A DNA stretch of 19,222 nt from an uncultured Roseiflexaceae bacterium. GTDB lineage: Bacteria > Chloroflexota > Chloroflexia > Chloroflexales > Roseiflexaceae. The stretch covers positions 1 to 19,222 of the forward strand of contig CALJIC010000017.1 in assembly GCA_937974195.1 (NCBI GenBank), written 5' to 3'. A model generated the notes under the pieces. It was given only the letters and a program-made list of their open reading frames with translations, was not told the DNA's origin and searched no databases. The position numbers and the translations under genes were made by a program. Positions 1-7,253 of the stretch are shown one piece after another. Numbering within the stretch: the first letter of the stretch is position 1; every line of letters starts with the position of its first letter.

Positions 1-4
1 ACGA

Positions 5-216
5 CCTGCGGTCTTCCGTACCTCCTTGCTTTCGACGAGCGGAGCTTTCGTAGAGAGCATGCGGCCCGCCACACCTCCCTGCCTTCGGCGAGCGAAGCCT
101 TTGTGGACGACCTGCGGTCTTCCGTACCTCCTTGCTTTCGGCGAGCGGAGCTTTCGTGGGCGGCCTGCGGCCTCCCGCACCTCCCTGCCTTCGCGAAAAG
201 CCTGCGGACCTTCTCC
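5..216. repeat. Tandem array of ~53-bp units with internal hairpins
   Basis: Four consecutive units begin at 5, 58, 111 and 164, each opening with CCTGCGG or CATGCGG and continuing with a CTTCCG(T)ACCTCC-like stretch and a CTTTCGGCGAGCGGAGC-like stretch. Units 1 and 3 are nearly identical over about 45 bp, giving a 106-bp higher-order period; units 2 and 4 are more diverged, and unit 4 decays after about 30 bp. Unit 2 carries a perfect small hairpin (CTTCG-GCGAG-CGAAG); the others carry weaker versions. The period is not a multiple of three, so a reading frame through it would not repeat in phase, which argues against coding. The array may continue to the left of the window. Confidence 0.8.
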
Positions 217-261
217 CTGCTGCCGGAGCGGCGCTCGCGCACCGCCTGAGTCCTCACGCCC

Positions 262-1089
262 TCAGCCGACGCGGTAGGCGCTCCGGAGCGACTCAAGGCC
301 GCGGGCGGCGACCTCGGCGGCGCTGGCTCCGCCGAAGTCCTCGATGAAGAGCTCCAGCGACAGGAACCCGCGGTAGCCGGCGCGGTCGAGCAGCTCCGCG
401 AACGCGGCCGACGGCGCGACCCCCTCGCCGGGGAAGACCCGGTCGCGGTCGGCGATCTGCTCGCGCGGCGGCGCGGCGGGGTAGTCATTGGCGTGGACGA
501 TGCCGATGTTGGCGCCGCGCAGGTAGTGCAGGCCGCTCAGGTCGCTTCCGCCGGTGTACATGTGGAACGGGTCGAGCAGCAGCTTCGCGTCGGGCACGCC
601 GCTCTCGACCGCGACGAACAGCGCCTCGCTGAGCCGCGAGAGCCGGCTCGCCCGCCCCCAGAACTCGAGGTACGGCTCGACCCCGATCGCGCGCCCCAGC
701 TCGACCAGGCGGGCGAAGGAGGCGGCCATCTCCTCGAGCGTGGTCCCCGCCACATCGCCGAACGGCGGCGCGGCGATCGCCTGGCAGCCCAGCTCCGCCA
801 GGACGCGCATCTCCCGCTCCGCCTGCGCGAAGCCCTGCTCGCGGGCCGCCGGGTCCGCGTCGGCCCACTTGAAGAACGCGATCGCGTTGGCGAGCGTCAG
901 CCCCGAATCGGCGATGTAGGCCCGCAGATCGCCGAGCGCCCCGCCCGCCTCGAGGTAGGCGTCGATGTCCTTCATCCACAGCTCGATGCCCTCGAAGCCG
1001 GCCTCGGCGGCGACGCGCACCTGCTGGCGGACATCGAGCCCGAAGGGGAACAGCGTCGACGTGTTGAGCGCCGCCTTGAACGGAAACAC
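262..1089 (-). CDS. Sugar phosphate isomerase/epimerase, TIM-barrel (AP endonuclease 2 / xylose isomerase-like)
   Basis: This is a 275-residue cytosolic protein of the xylose-isomerase-like TIM-barrel superfamily, whose members isomerise or epimerise sugars, keto-sugars and cyclitols using a divalent metal. The expected metal ligands are visible: Glu142 (YLEFWG), Asp173 and His176 (LLDPFH), His199 (IVHAND) and Glu246 (LSLELF), together with the FPGEG loop near 219. The length is normal for the family. I chose a GTG start at 1089 because it has AGGGAGG seven bases upstream and lies 14 bp after the stop of the aminotransferase gene. The frame is open further upstream, but that part would overlap the aminotransferase C-terminus and looks non-native. 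It is the last gene of a three-gene minus-strand cassette. The family assignment is firm; the substrate is unknown. Confidence 0.88.
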   Translation of the reverse strand: MFPFKAALNTSTLFPFGLDVRQQVRVAAEAGFEGIELWMKDIDAYLEAGGALGDLRAYIADSGLTLANAIAFFKWADADPAAREQGFAQAEREMRVLAELGCQAIAAPPFGDVAGTTLEEMAASFARLVELGRAIGVEPYLEFWGRASRLSRLSEALFVAVESGVPDAKLLLDPFHMYTGGSDLSGLHYLRGANIGIVHANDYPAAPPREQIADRDRVFPGEGVAPSAAFAELLDRAGYRGFLSLELFIEDFGGASAAEVAARGLESLRSAYRVG

Positions 1090-1103
1090 GGCCTGACCTC
1101 CCT

Positions 1104-2381
1104 TTACAGCAGCTGGCGCGTGACCTTGCGCACGCCGGTGATGATGTCGTCCAGGTCCTCTTCGGTGTAGAACGGCCCGACGGCGATGCTGATCGCGCGC
1201 GCGAGGCGGTCCTCGGTGCGCGGGCACATCCCCATGTGGTAGGTGATCGGCTCGGGGAAGGCGTGCGGGCAGTCGAACGGGCAGCCGCCGGTGATCGTCC
1301 ACTGGTTGAGGATCTGCTTCGCGGCGTACACCGGCTGCCCGCCGTAGACCTTAGCGGCCGGCACCCCCTCGGCCCGCAGCGCCTCCGCCACCCGGTCGGC
1401 CGTCGCGCCGTCCGGCAGATAGAACAGCGCCCCCAGCGCGTGCCGGTCGCGCTCGGGGGCCGGCTGCGGCACCTCCAGGCCGTCGATCTCGGCCACCGCG
1501 CCGCGCAGCACCGCCGTGTTGCGGGCGATCGCGTCGAGCAGCGGGTCGAGCTTCGCCAGCTGGCAGCCCAGGATCGCCCCGGCGATCTCAGTCATGCGCA
1601 GGTTCTCGCCGATCACCGGCTGCCCGCCGAAGTTATCGCGCACGCCGGCATGCGAAGTCCAGAACTGGCCGCCCTGGTCCGAGTAGATCGCCGCGCGCCG
1701 GAACGTCTCGGGGTCGTTCGTGACGAGCGCGCCGCCCTCGCCGGAGGTGATGTTCTTCTCGAGCTGGAAGCTGAAGCAGCCGACGTCGCCGATCGTGCCG
1801 ACCGGGCGGCCCTTGTAGCGGCTGCCGCACGACTGGGCGGCGTCCTCGATCACCTTCAGGCCGTTGGCGCGGGCGAACTCGAGGATCGGGTCCATGTCGG
1901 CGGCGACGCCGCTGAGGTGCACCGGCATGATCGCCTTCGTGCGCCGGGTGAGGCGCCGCTCCAGGTCGGCCGGGTCGAGCTGCATCAGCTCATCGACCTC
2001 GGCGAACACCGGGCGGGCGCGGGCGGCCACCACCGCGCCGACCGAGGCGATGAACGTGACCGCCGGGACGATCACCTCGTCGCCGGGGCCGACGCCGAGC
2101 GCGGCCAGGCCGAGCCGCAGCGCTGCGGTGCCGCTGCTCACCGCGAGCGCGTGGGCGGCGCCGAGGTAGCGGGCGAAGGCCTGCTCGAAGGCCGCCACCT
2201 TGTGCAGCGGGCGCGGGCCGTAGTAGCGGAAGAGCGACTGGCTCTCCAGCACCTCCATCACCGCCCGCTTCTCCTCATCGCCGATCGCCGCCGCGCCCTT
2301 GTAGCGGTTGAGCGCGCGCCCGACGGCCGGCGTCCCGCCGTTGAGCGCCAGCGGCGCGTCCCAGGGCTGCATGTTGCTCAC
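1104..2381 (-). CDS. DegT/DnrJ/EryC1/StrS family PLP aminotransferase
   Basis: This is a 425-residue fold-type I PLP enzyme of the sugar aminotransferase family, which usually transfers an amino group from Glu or Gln to a keto-sugar or keto-cyclitol. Visible hallmarks are SSGTAALRL (about 82-90, phosphate binding), the EDAAQS motif (179-184) with PLP-ring Asp180, and SFQLEKN with the Schiff-base Lys209 followed by the SGEGG loop. The N-terminal GGTP segment is also typical. The C-terminal part has three cysteines in GGCPFDCP and GMCP contexts (Cys367, Cys371, Cys386), which could bind metal or form a disulfide; that is inference. The start is GTG at 2381 behind AGGGGA; ATG at 2372 (three codons in) is an alternative. 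It has its own good promoter and sits between an oxidoreductase and an isomerase, which supports a sugar or cyclitol role. Confidence 0.9.
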   Translation of the reverse strand: MSNMQPWDAPLALNGGTPAVGRALNRYKGAAAIGDEEKRAVMEVLESQSLFRYYGPRPLHKVAAFEQAFARYLGAAHALAVSSGTAALRLGLAALGVGPGDEVIVPAVTFIASVGAVVAARARPVFAEVDELMQLDPADLERRLTRRTKAIMPVHLSGVAADMDPILEFARANGLKVIEDAAQSCGSRYKGRPVGTIGDVGCFSFQLEKNITSGEGGALVTNDPETFRRAAIYSDQGGQFWTSHAGVRDNFGGQPVIGENLRMTEIAGAILGCQLAKLDPLLDAIARNTAVLRGAVAEIDGLEVPQPAPERDRHALGALFYLPDGATADRVAEALRAEGVPAAKVYGGQPVYAAKQILNQWTITGGCPFDCPHAFPEPITYHMGMCPRTEDRLARAISIAVGPFYTEEDLDDIITGVRKVTRQLL

Positions 2382-2450
2382 CTCGATCTTCCCCTTTCAT
2401 GCCGCTGCGCGCCCGCGCGACGCAGCCGGCCACGATCCCTCGCGGCAGCG

Positions 2451-2479
2451 ATCCTAGCCGTGACGCGCGGCGGTGTCAA
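2451..2479 (-). promoter_or_regulatory. Sigma-70 promoter for the aminotransferase gene
   Basis: On the minus strand, TTGACA (2479-2474) is followed after exactly 17 bp by TAGGAT (2456-2451). Transcription would start near 2444, leaving a leader of about 60 nt before the GTG at 2381. A perfect -35 and ideal spacing are unlikely by chance in such GC-rich DNA. It implies that the aminotransferase and isomerase can be transcribed independently of the oxidoreductase upstream. Confidence 0.72.
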
Positions 2480-2506
2480 CTGAGGGGTTTTCCGCAGCAG
2501 CGGGAA

Positions 2507-3628
2507 CTAGAACGTGGTCCGCAGCTCGATCGCGCGGCCGCTGCGCGCCGACTCGAGCGCCATGAGCATGATCTCGAGCGCGTGGCGGGCGTGCTCGGCG
2601 CTGAGCAGCGGCCGCTCGCCGGACCGCACGCAGTCCACCAGGTGCTCGACCAGGCAGGCGTTGTGGTAGGTGTCGAAGTGCGCCTGGGCCTGCCTGAGCT
2701 GCGTCGGGTTGGGCGTGATCCAGCCCGCCGCGCCGGCCAGCGCGTCCACCCGGTAGACCTCGAAGGGCGGCGCGCCCTCGCGGATCGCCGGGTAGTCGTT
2801 GATGCTGATCGTCCCAGCCCGCCCGAAGATCTCGATCCGCGGGCTCTTCGCCGCGTTGACGTTGTAGGTGCCGTCGACGAACGCGAAGGTCGAGCCGCCG
2901 AAGTCGAGCATCAGCAGCGTGTTGTCGTCGGCGGTCACTTCGATCACCTTGCCCTTGGCCGGCCCTCCGGCGACGACGCGCGTGGGCTCGGTGATGCCGG
3001 AGAACGCCACCACCCGCCGCGCCGGCCCGAGCATGCTAGTGATCGTGTGGATGCCGTACACCCCCATATCGAACAGCGGGCCGGCGCCGCGCTGGTAGAA
3101 CCAGGTCGGGTCGGTCGGGAAGGCCCACGACGCCGGCCCGCCGTGCGAGCTGCGCACGCGCGCGAAGGCCACCTTGCCGATCACCCCGGCCTCGATCAGC
3201 CGCCGCACCTCCCGGTGGTGCGGCAGCAGCGCCACCACCGGCGCGCAGACGTAGGTCAGGCCGCGGCGCTGGGCGAGCTCGACCAGCATGTCCGCCTCCT
3301 CGAGCGTGGTGGCGATCGGCTTCTCGGAGACGCAGTGCCGGCCGGACTCCAGGATCTTGCGCGAGGTCTCGGCGTGGGCGGGGATGTGGGTGAGGTTCAC
3401 CACCGCCTCGACGTCGGCGCTGGCGAGCATCTCGTCCAGGCTGCCGTACGCCTGCGGGATGCCGAACTTCCTGGCCCCCGCCTCGGCTCGCTCGAACTGG
3501 ACGTCCGCCAGCGCGACGATCTCGACCTTCTCTGGCATCTTGAGCAGGTTCGGGATGTAGCCGACGTTGGGGTTGGTGGCGATGTTGCCGACGCCGACGA
3601 TGCCGACCTTCAACGGGCGCTGGTTCAA
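2507..3628 (-). CDS. Gfo/Idh/MocA family NAD(P)-dependent oxidoreductase
   Basis: This is a 373-residue cytosolic dehydrogenase of the Gfo/Idh/MocA family, which oxidises or reduces sugars and cyclitols with NAD(P). The N-terminal Rossmann motif GIVGVGNIA lies at residues 9-17, the family signature EKP at 102-104 (SEKPIAT), and the active-site region LFDMGVYGIH at about 185-194 (Asp187, His194). The C-terminal mixed domain follows. I chose a TTG start at 3628 because GGGAGA lies seven bases before it. The longer open frame to 3700 has no ribosome site, and its residues are basic low-quality sequence; the ATG just upstream at 3641 is out of frame and soon stopped. It is the first gene of the sugar cassette and diverges from the MFS gene. 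The family is certain; the exact substrate is unknown. Confidence 0.9.
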   Translation of the reverse strand: MNQRPLKVGIVGVGNIATNPNVGYIPNLLKMPEKVEIVALADVQFERAEAGARKFGIPQAYGSLDEMLASADVEAVVNLTHIPAHAETSRKILESGRHCVSEKPIATTLEEADMLVELAQRRGLTYVCAPVVALLPHHREVRRLIEAGVIGKVAFARVRSSHGGPASWAFPTDPTWFYQRGAGPLFDMGVYGIHTITSMLGPARRVVAFSGITEPTRVVAGGPAKGKVIEVTADDNTLLMLDFGGSTFAFVDGTYNVNAAKSPRIEIFGRAGTISINDYPAIREGAPPFEVYRVDALAGAAGWITPNPTQLRQAQAHFDTYHNACLVEHLVDCVRSGERPLLSAEHARHALEIMLMALESARSGRAIELRTTF

Positions 3629-3708
3629 CGCTGTTCTCCCATCACTGGATACTCGGGGCTGTCCGAGGCGCTCGCGGCCCGCCGCCCCGCGCGACCGCAC
3701 ACGCCGCT

Positions 3709-3737
3709 ACCATAGCACGGCGGCGCCCGTTCGCCAA
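3709..3737 (-). promoter_or_regulatory. Promoter candidate for the Gfo/Idh/MocA gene
   Basis: On the minus strand, TTGGCG (3737-3732), a 17-bp spacer and TATGGT (3714-3709) form a plausible sigma-70 promoter. The -10 is preceded by TGC, giving an extended -10 element. The leader to the TTG start would be about 73 nt. The -35 overlaps that of the plus-strand promoter for the MFS gene. Confidence 0.5.
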
Positions 3738-3757
3738 CCGCCCGTGTGTACTATACT
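3730..3757 (+). promoter_or_regulatory. Promoter candidate for the MFS transporter gene
   Basis: TTCGCC (3730-3735), a 16-bp spacer and TATACT (3752-3757) read rightward toward the transporter. The -10 is one of very few AT-rich hexamers in the region; the -35 is weak. The leader of about 90 nt contains two inverted repeats (3762-3777 and 3790-3817). Confidence 0.5.
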
Positions 3758-3761
3758 GGGG

Positions 3762-3817
3762 CGCCCGTACCCGGGCGGCCTGAGGAGGACCTGCGGACCT
3801 CCACGCCTCCCCGCAGG
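3762..3817 (+). other. Two hairpins in the transporter leader, one resembling the 53-bp repeat unit
   Basis: CGCCCG-TACC-CGGGCG (3762-3777) is a perfect 6-bp stem with a 4-nt loop. CCTGCGG (3790-3796) and CCGCAGG (3811-3817) form a second, 7-bp stem. The stretch from 3790, CCTGCGGACCTCCACGCCTC, resembles the start of the repeat units at 5-216, so it may be a stray partial copy of that family. Confidence 0.5.
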
Positions 3818-3856
3818 CGGGCGGTACAGCCGCATACGTAGATGAGAGGCATCCCT

Positions 3857-5149
3857 GTGGCAGAGAGCACGCTCGAGCGAGAGGTCGCGCGGAACTTCCG
3901 CTGGAACTTCTCGGTGAACCTGCTGGACATCTCCTTCATGATGCTCGGGCTGAGCCTGGTGTCACGCGAGACGGTCGTCCCGCTGCTCGTCAGCCAGCTC
4001 ACGTCCTCGCCCGTCGCGATCGGCCTGGTGCCGGCGGTCTACAGCCTGGGGATCTACCTGCCACAGCTGCTCGGGGCCGGGTACGCCGAGCGCCTGCCGC
4101 GCAAGAAGCCCTTCGTCACGCTGGTTGGCGGGGTCGGCGAGCGCCTGCCCTACCTGCTCGCCGGCCTGGCGCTGCTGCTCCTGGCCGAGCCAGCGCCCAC
4201 GCTGGCGCTCGCGGCGCTGGTCGTCCTGTTCGGCATCTCGGGCGCCGCGGCCGGCTTCGCCACCCCGGCCTGGTTCGACATGATCGCCAAGGTCATCCCG
4301 CTGCAGCGGCGCGGGCTGTTCAGCGGCCTCGGCAACGGCCTGGGGGCGCTCATGGGCGTGGCCGGGGCGGCGGTGATCGGCGTGGTGCTCGAGCGCTGGC
4401 CCTTCCCGCAGAGCTACGTGCTGCTCTTCATACTGGCCTTCGCGGCCACGGGGATCTCGTGGGTCGGGCTGGCGCTCAACCGCGAGCCGGCCAGCCCGCA
4501 TGTGCGGCCGTCGGTCCCGATGGCGCGCTACCTGCGGCGGCTCCCAGGCGTGCTGCGCGCCGACGGCAACTTCGCCCGCTATATCGCGGCGATGACCGTG
4601 GCGCGCGTCGGGACGATGGCGGGCGGCTTCTTCCTGGTGTACGGCGCGGATCGCTTCGCGCTCGGCGGCGCCGAGGTCGGGCTGCTCACCGGCGTGCTGA
4701 TCGGCAGCCAGGCGCTGCTCAACCCGCTCATGGGCATCGCCGGCGACCGCCGCGGGCACCTGGTTGTGCTGGCCGGCGGCGCGTGGGCGCTGGCGCTGGC
4801 CGCGCTGGCGGCCGCGCTGGCGCCGAGCTGGGTCTGGCTGGTGGCGGCCTTCGCGCTGCTCGGCGCCTACCTCGCGGCCGACAGCGCCGCGTTCCTCACG
4901 ATCCTGCCGGAGTTCTGCTCCGAGGAGGATCGGCCGACCTACATCGGCCTGGCCAACACACTGCTCGCGCCGGTGACGACGCTGGCGCCGCTCGCGGGCG
5001 GCTGGCTGGCGGCGCTGCTCGGCTTCACGCCCATGTTCGCCGCCGCCGCGCTGGTCGCAGCGCTCGGCGCGGCCATGCTCGGGCTGTGGGTGCGCGAGCC
5101 GCGCCGCGTCGCGGCACAGCAGCGCGGGCCGGCGCCCTCGGCGCAGTGA
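3857..5149 (+). CDS. MFS transporter
   Basis: This is a 430-residue inner-membrane protein with about twelve hydrophobic segments in two halves and a short basic loop between them (HVRPSVPMARYLRRL). This is the architecture of major facilitator superfamily secondary transporters, which use a proton or other gradient to import or export small molecules. I chose GTG at 3857 because AGAGG lies seven bases upstream; the in-frame ATG at 3842 would add five residues but has no visible ribosome site. The gene diverges from the sugar cassette and seems to share its promoter region, so a sugar, amino-sugar or cyclitol cargo is a reasonable inference, though the sequence does not show it. It is convergent with the SGNH hydrolase, with only five bases between the stops and no terminator in between. 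Confidence 0.85.
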   Translation: MAESTLEREVARNFRWNFSVNLLDISFMMLGLSLVSRETVVPLLVSQLTSSPVAIGLVPAVYSLGIYLPQLLGAGYAERLPRKKPFVTLVGGVGERLPYLLAGLALLLLAEPAPTLALAALVVLFGISGAAAGFATPAWFDMIAKVIPLQRRGLFSGLGNGLGALMGVAGAAVIGVVLERWPFPQSYVLLFILAFAATGISWVGLALNREPASPHVRPSVPMARYLRRLPGVLRADGNFARYIAAMTVARVGTMAGGFFLVYGADRFALGGAEVGLLTGVLIGSQALLNPLMGIAGDRRGHLVVLAGGAWALALAALAAALAPSWVWLVAAFALLGAYLAADSAAFLTILPEFCSEEDRPTYIGLANTLLAPVTTLAPLAGGWLAALLGFTPMFAAAALVAALGAAMLGLWVREPRRVAAQQRGPAPSAQ

Positions 5150-5154
5150 CCTGG

Positions 5155-5784
5155 TCAGAGGGCGCCGACGGCGGCAAGCCAGGCCTGTGCGATCAGCGCG
5201 TGCCCGGCCTGCGACGGGTGGACGCCGTCCGGCGCCCAGAAGGCTGGCTCGCGCCGCGTGCTGGCGCTGGCGAAGATCCCGTCCAGCGGCACGAGCAGCG
5301 CGCCGAACTCGCGCGCCAGGTCGCGCACCACGGCGATCTTCGGGTCCAGATCCTCACGCCAGGCCCGGCGGTCGGGCGGCACGGGGAGGACGAACGGCTC
5401 ACAGAGGATGAGCTGCGCGCTCGTCTCGGCCCGGGTGTGCTCGAGGATCGCGCGGTAGTTGGCCGCAAACGCCTCGGTGCTGGTCGGGTCGCTCCGGTCG
5501 TAGCGCCGCCAGGTGTCGTTGATGCCGATCAGGATCGACACCCAGTCCGGCCGCAGGTCGATGCAGTCCCGCTGCCAGCGGGCGCGCAGGTCCGCCGTCC
5601 GGTTGCCGCTGATGCCGCGGTTCAGAAAGCGCACCCGGCGCTCGGGGAAGCGCGCCGAGAACCAGGCGGCGGCGAGCGCTGCGTACCCGCCGCCCATGTG
5701 CTCCGGGTCATCCCGCAGCCGGCCTGCGTCGGTGATACTGTCGCCCTGGAACAGGACGACGGCGTTCTCCTGGATGCGTGGCAT
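5155..5784 (-). CDS. SGNH/GDSL hydrolase (lysophospholipase L1-like esterase)
   Basis: This 209-residue esterase carries all the SGNH blocks: FQGDSIT with nucleophile Ser16, NRGISGN (block II glycine, about 57-60), GIND with Asn89 (block III), and DGVHP with Asp186 and His189 completing the triad. Family members remove acyl or acetyl groups from lipids, polysaccharides or small esters. There is no signal peptide, so it is probably cytosolic; the similarity pattern is nearest to rhamnogalacturonan-acetylesterase and TesA-like members. ATG at 5784 is chosen because GGAGGG lies three to four bases before it; an upstream in-frame start at 5829 would cover the promoter's TATA box. It is transcribed toward the MFS gene. 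A role in deacetylating a sugar moved by the neighbouring transporter is possible but unproven. Confidence 0.9.
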   Translation of the reverse strand: MPRIQENAVVLFQGDSITDAGRLRDDPEHMGGGYAALAAAWFSARFPERRVRFLNRGISGNRTADLRARWQRDCIDLRPDWVSILIGINDTWRRYDRSDPTSTEAFAANYRAILEHTRAETSAQLILCEPFVLPVPPDRRAWREDLDPKIAVVRDLAREFGALLVPLDGIFASASTRREPAFWAPDGVHPSQAGHALIAQAWLAAVGAL

Positions 5785-5793
5785 AGTCCCTCC

Positions 5794-5821
5794 TTCATAT
5801 TCGGCGCACGCGCAGTATAAT
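5794..5821 (+). promoter_or_regulatory. Promoter with consensus TATAAT between divergent hydrolase and GNAT genes
   Basis: TTCATA (5794-5799), 16 bp and a perfect TATAAT (5816-5821) read toward the acetyltransferase at 6042, implying a leader of about 215 nt. The same AT-rich block read leftward offers TATACT (5819-5814), about 30 bp before the hydrolase ATG at 5784, so the block may serve both genes. No good -35 was seen for the leftward direction. The rightward leader holds a CCGCCG-N5-CGGCGG hairpin at 5971-5987. Confidence 0.5.
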
Positions 5822-6041
5822 ACGCGCACCGCGGGTGAATACGGAGGCGCGGGCCACCGGCGCTGGACCGTGCGCGGCGATTGTGGGCTGACACACCAGC
5901 ACTGCGTTCTGGATGCGCCTGCGGGGGTTGCGCGACGGCCGGCAGCAGGCCATCACAGCGCATCAGGACGCCGCCGGCTCTCGGCGGTCGGCAGCTAGAC
6001 CCCAGTGCGGACCCGAGAAGTGCTGAAGGAGCGGAAGCGCC

Positions 6042-6578
6042 GTGCAGACAACCGTTGTGGAAGCCTCAGGCGCCCAGCGGGAGGTCGTCGCCAACCTGTT
6101 CGAGCTGTATCTGTACGAGTTCAGCGCGCTGGACGGCGGCCAGATCAGCGCGGAGGGCCGCTTCAGCGACCCGTCGATGCTCGAGCCCTACTGGAGCGAC
6201 CCGCAGCGGCGCGCGCTGCTGATCTGCGCCGACGGGCGGCCGGTGGGCTTCGCGCTGATTAAGCGCGGCTCGGAGCTGGCCGGCGACCTGGAGGCGATGG
6301 ACCTGGCCGAGTTCTTCGTGCTGCGCCCGTACCGGCGCGCTGGCGTGGGGGCGGCGGCCGCGACCGCGACCTGGGACCGCTACCCCGGCCGCTGGCTGGT
6401 GCGCGTGCAGGCGCACCACACGGCCGCGCTCGCCTTCTGGGAGCGCGTGATCGGGCAGTACACCGGCGGCCACTTCGTGACCGACACCGTCCACCAGGGC
6501 GACCGCGATCCGCCGCGCGACTGGGTCATCTACCGGTTTGCATCGCGGGGCGCGCAGAGCGCGGCCGCCGGTTCGTGA
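6042..6578 (+). CDS. GNAT family N-acetyltransferase
   Basis: This is a 178-residue protein of the GCN5-related N-acetyltransferase fold, which moves an acetyl group from acetyl-CoA to an amine. Beta strand 4 (AEFFVLRPYRRAGVG) leads into the pyrophosphate-binding motif RRAGVG at residues 98-103, and a later AALAFWERVIG helix is the usual GNAT C-terminal helix. The start is GTG at 6042, ten bases after AAGGAG. The N-terminal half, with its FSALDG and WSDPQRRALLI stretches, fits the group of predicted acetyltransferases related to COG5628; that is from memory. It stands alone between two divergent or convergent neighbours, so context gives no substrate. A second, unrelated GNAT gene lies convergent at 6729. 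Confidence 0.85.
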   Translation: MQTTVVEASGAQREVVANLFELYLYEFSALDGGQISAEGRFSDPSMLEPYWSDPQRRALLICADGRPVGFALIKRGSELAGDLEAMDLAEFFVLRPYRRAGVGAAAATATWDRYPGRWLVRVQAHHTAALAFWERVIGQYTGGHFVTDTVHQGDRDPPRDWVIYRFASRGAQSAAAGS

Positions 6579-6728
6579 GGCGCGCCGCCGCTTCGCAGCG
6601 TCCCACCGCCGTCAGGTCGCTCTGTATGAAGGGCCGCCGCCGCGTCCGCCATCCTCCGGCTGAAGCCGCCCCGGATCGCTCCCTCGCGCGGCAGCTTCGC
6701 CTCGAAATTATGTCAAATTCCATAACGT

Positions 6729-7253
6729 CTACCAGCGGCACTCGAGGTGGATGTCCTCCGGCTCGAGCGCCAGCAGCTCGGGGTCGGGCGCGGGGGTGAC
6801 GACGCAGCCCTGGCGCTGGTAGAAGCGGATGGTGTTCTCAGATGGCGTGGCCGAGATGTACAGGCCGCGCGCGCCGCGCTGGCGGGCGACCTCCCGCGCG
6901 TGCGCGAACAGCCGGGCGCCGAGGCCGCGCTTGCGGTAGGCGCTGCTCACGTGCAGCATCTTCAGCTGCACCAGGTCGCGCTCAGGCCCCAGCGGCAGCG
7001 TGTCCATCACGACGGCCCCTACCAGCCGCCCGTTGTCGAACGCGCCGGTGAAGGTGCCGCCGCGGTCGAAGCACTGGAGGAGCAGCGGCGTGTAGCGCTC
7101 CTGCTCGCCGGGCGGCCAGCCGCGCATATCGAAGTACTCCGGCCGCAGCACCAGCTCGCCGTCGCGCAGCGAGTAGACCCTCTCGATCACCTCGCTGCGG
7201 TCGATCGTCCAGATCAGCGCGACCTCGTCGCGCGCAAGCGCCCTGAGTTGCAT
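6729..7253 (-). CDS. GNAT family N-acetyltransferase
   Basis: This is a 174-residue acetyl-CoA-dependent acetyltransferase. The core motif LKMLHVSSAYRKRGLGARLF (about 97-116) contains the CoA-binding RKRGLG at 107-112, followed by a typical ISATPSENTIRFYQRQGC block (about 133-150). I start it at ATG 7253 because AGGAGGG lies seven bases upstream; an in-frame start six codons earlier would overlap that ribosome site. The ribosome site itself can pair with a nearby CTCC (CTCC-TTGCTA-GGAG), a weak possible brake on translation. The downstream 150-bp gap to the convergent GNAT gene contains a small AT-rich island (6705-6727) but no clear terminator. The substrate is unknown. The two GNAT proteins are not close copies of each other. 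Confidence 0.87.
   Translation of the reverse strand: MQLRALARDEVALIWTIDRSEVIERVYSLRDGELVLRPEYFDMRGWPPGEQERYTPLLLQCFDRGGTFTGAFDNGRLVGAVVMDTLPLGPERDLVQLKMLHVSSAYRKRGLGARLFAHAREVARQRGARGLYISATPSENTIRFYQRQGCVVTPAPDPELLALEPEDIHLECRW

Noticed and set aside
5..216. CRISPR array
   Set aside because: Units are contiguous without unique spacers and no cas genes are present.
1..277. Short plus-strand open frames across the tandem repeats
   Set aside because: The 53-bp period shifts frame in every unit, there is no ribosome site, and the translations look like GC-rich noise.
1236..3715. Two long plus-strand open frames (about 415 and 438 codons) opposite the sugar cassette
   Set aside because: They are antisense shadows of clearly recognisable enzymes in GC-rich DNA; the translations are Arg/His/Asp-rich and match no fold.
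4459..5820. A 453-codon plus-strand open frame across the MFS and hydrolase genes
   Set aside because: It is out of frame with the MFS gene and antisense to the hydrolase; the composition is Arg/Ala/Gly noise.
5840..6041. T-box or other known riboswitch before the GNAT gene
   Set aside because: The T-box anti-terminator consensus and other conserved cores are absent; only a simple hairpin is seen.
6705..6727. AT-rich island with TTATG/CATAA arms as a terminator or promoter
   Set aside because: The arms are only 5 bp, no U-tract follows, and the leftward TTGACA has no matching -10.
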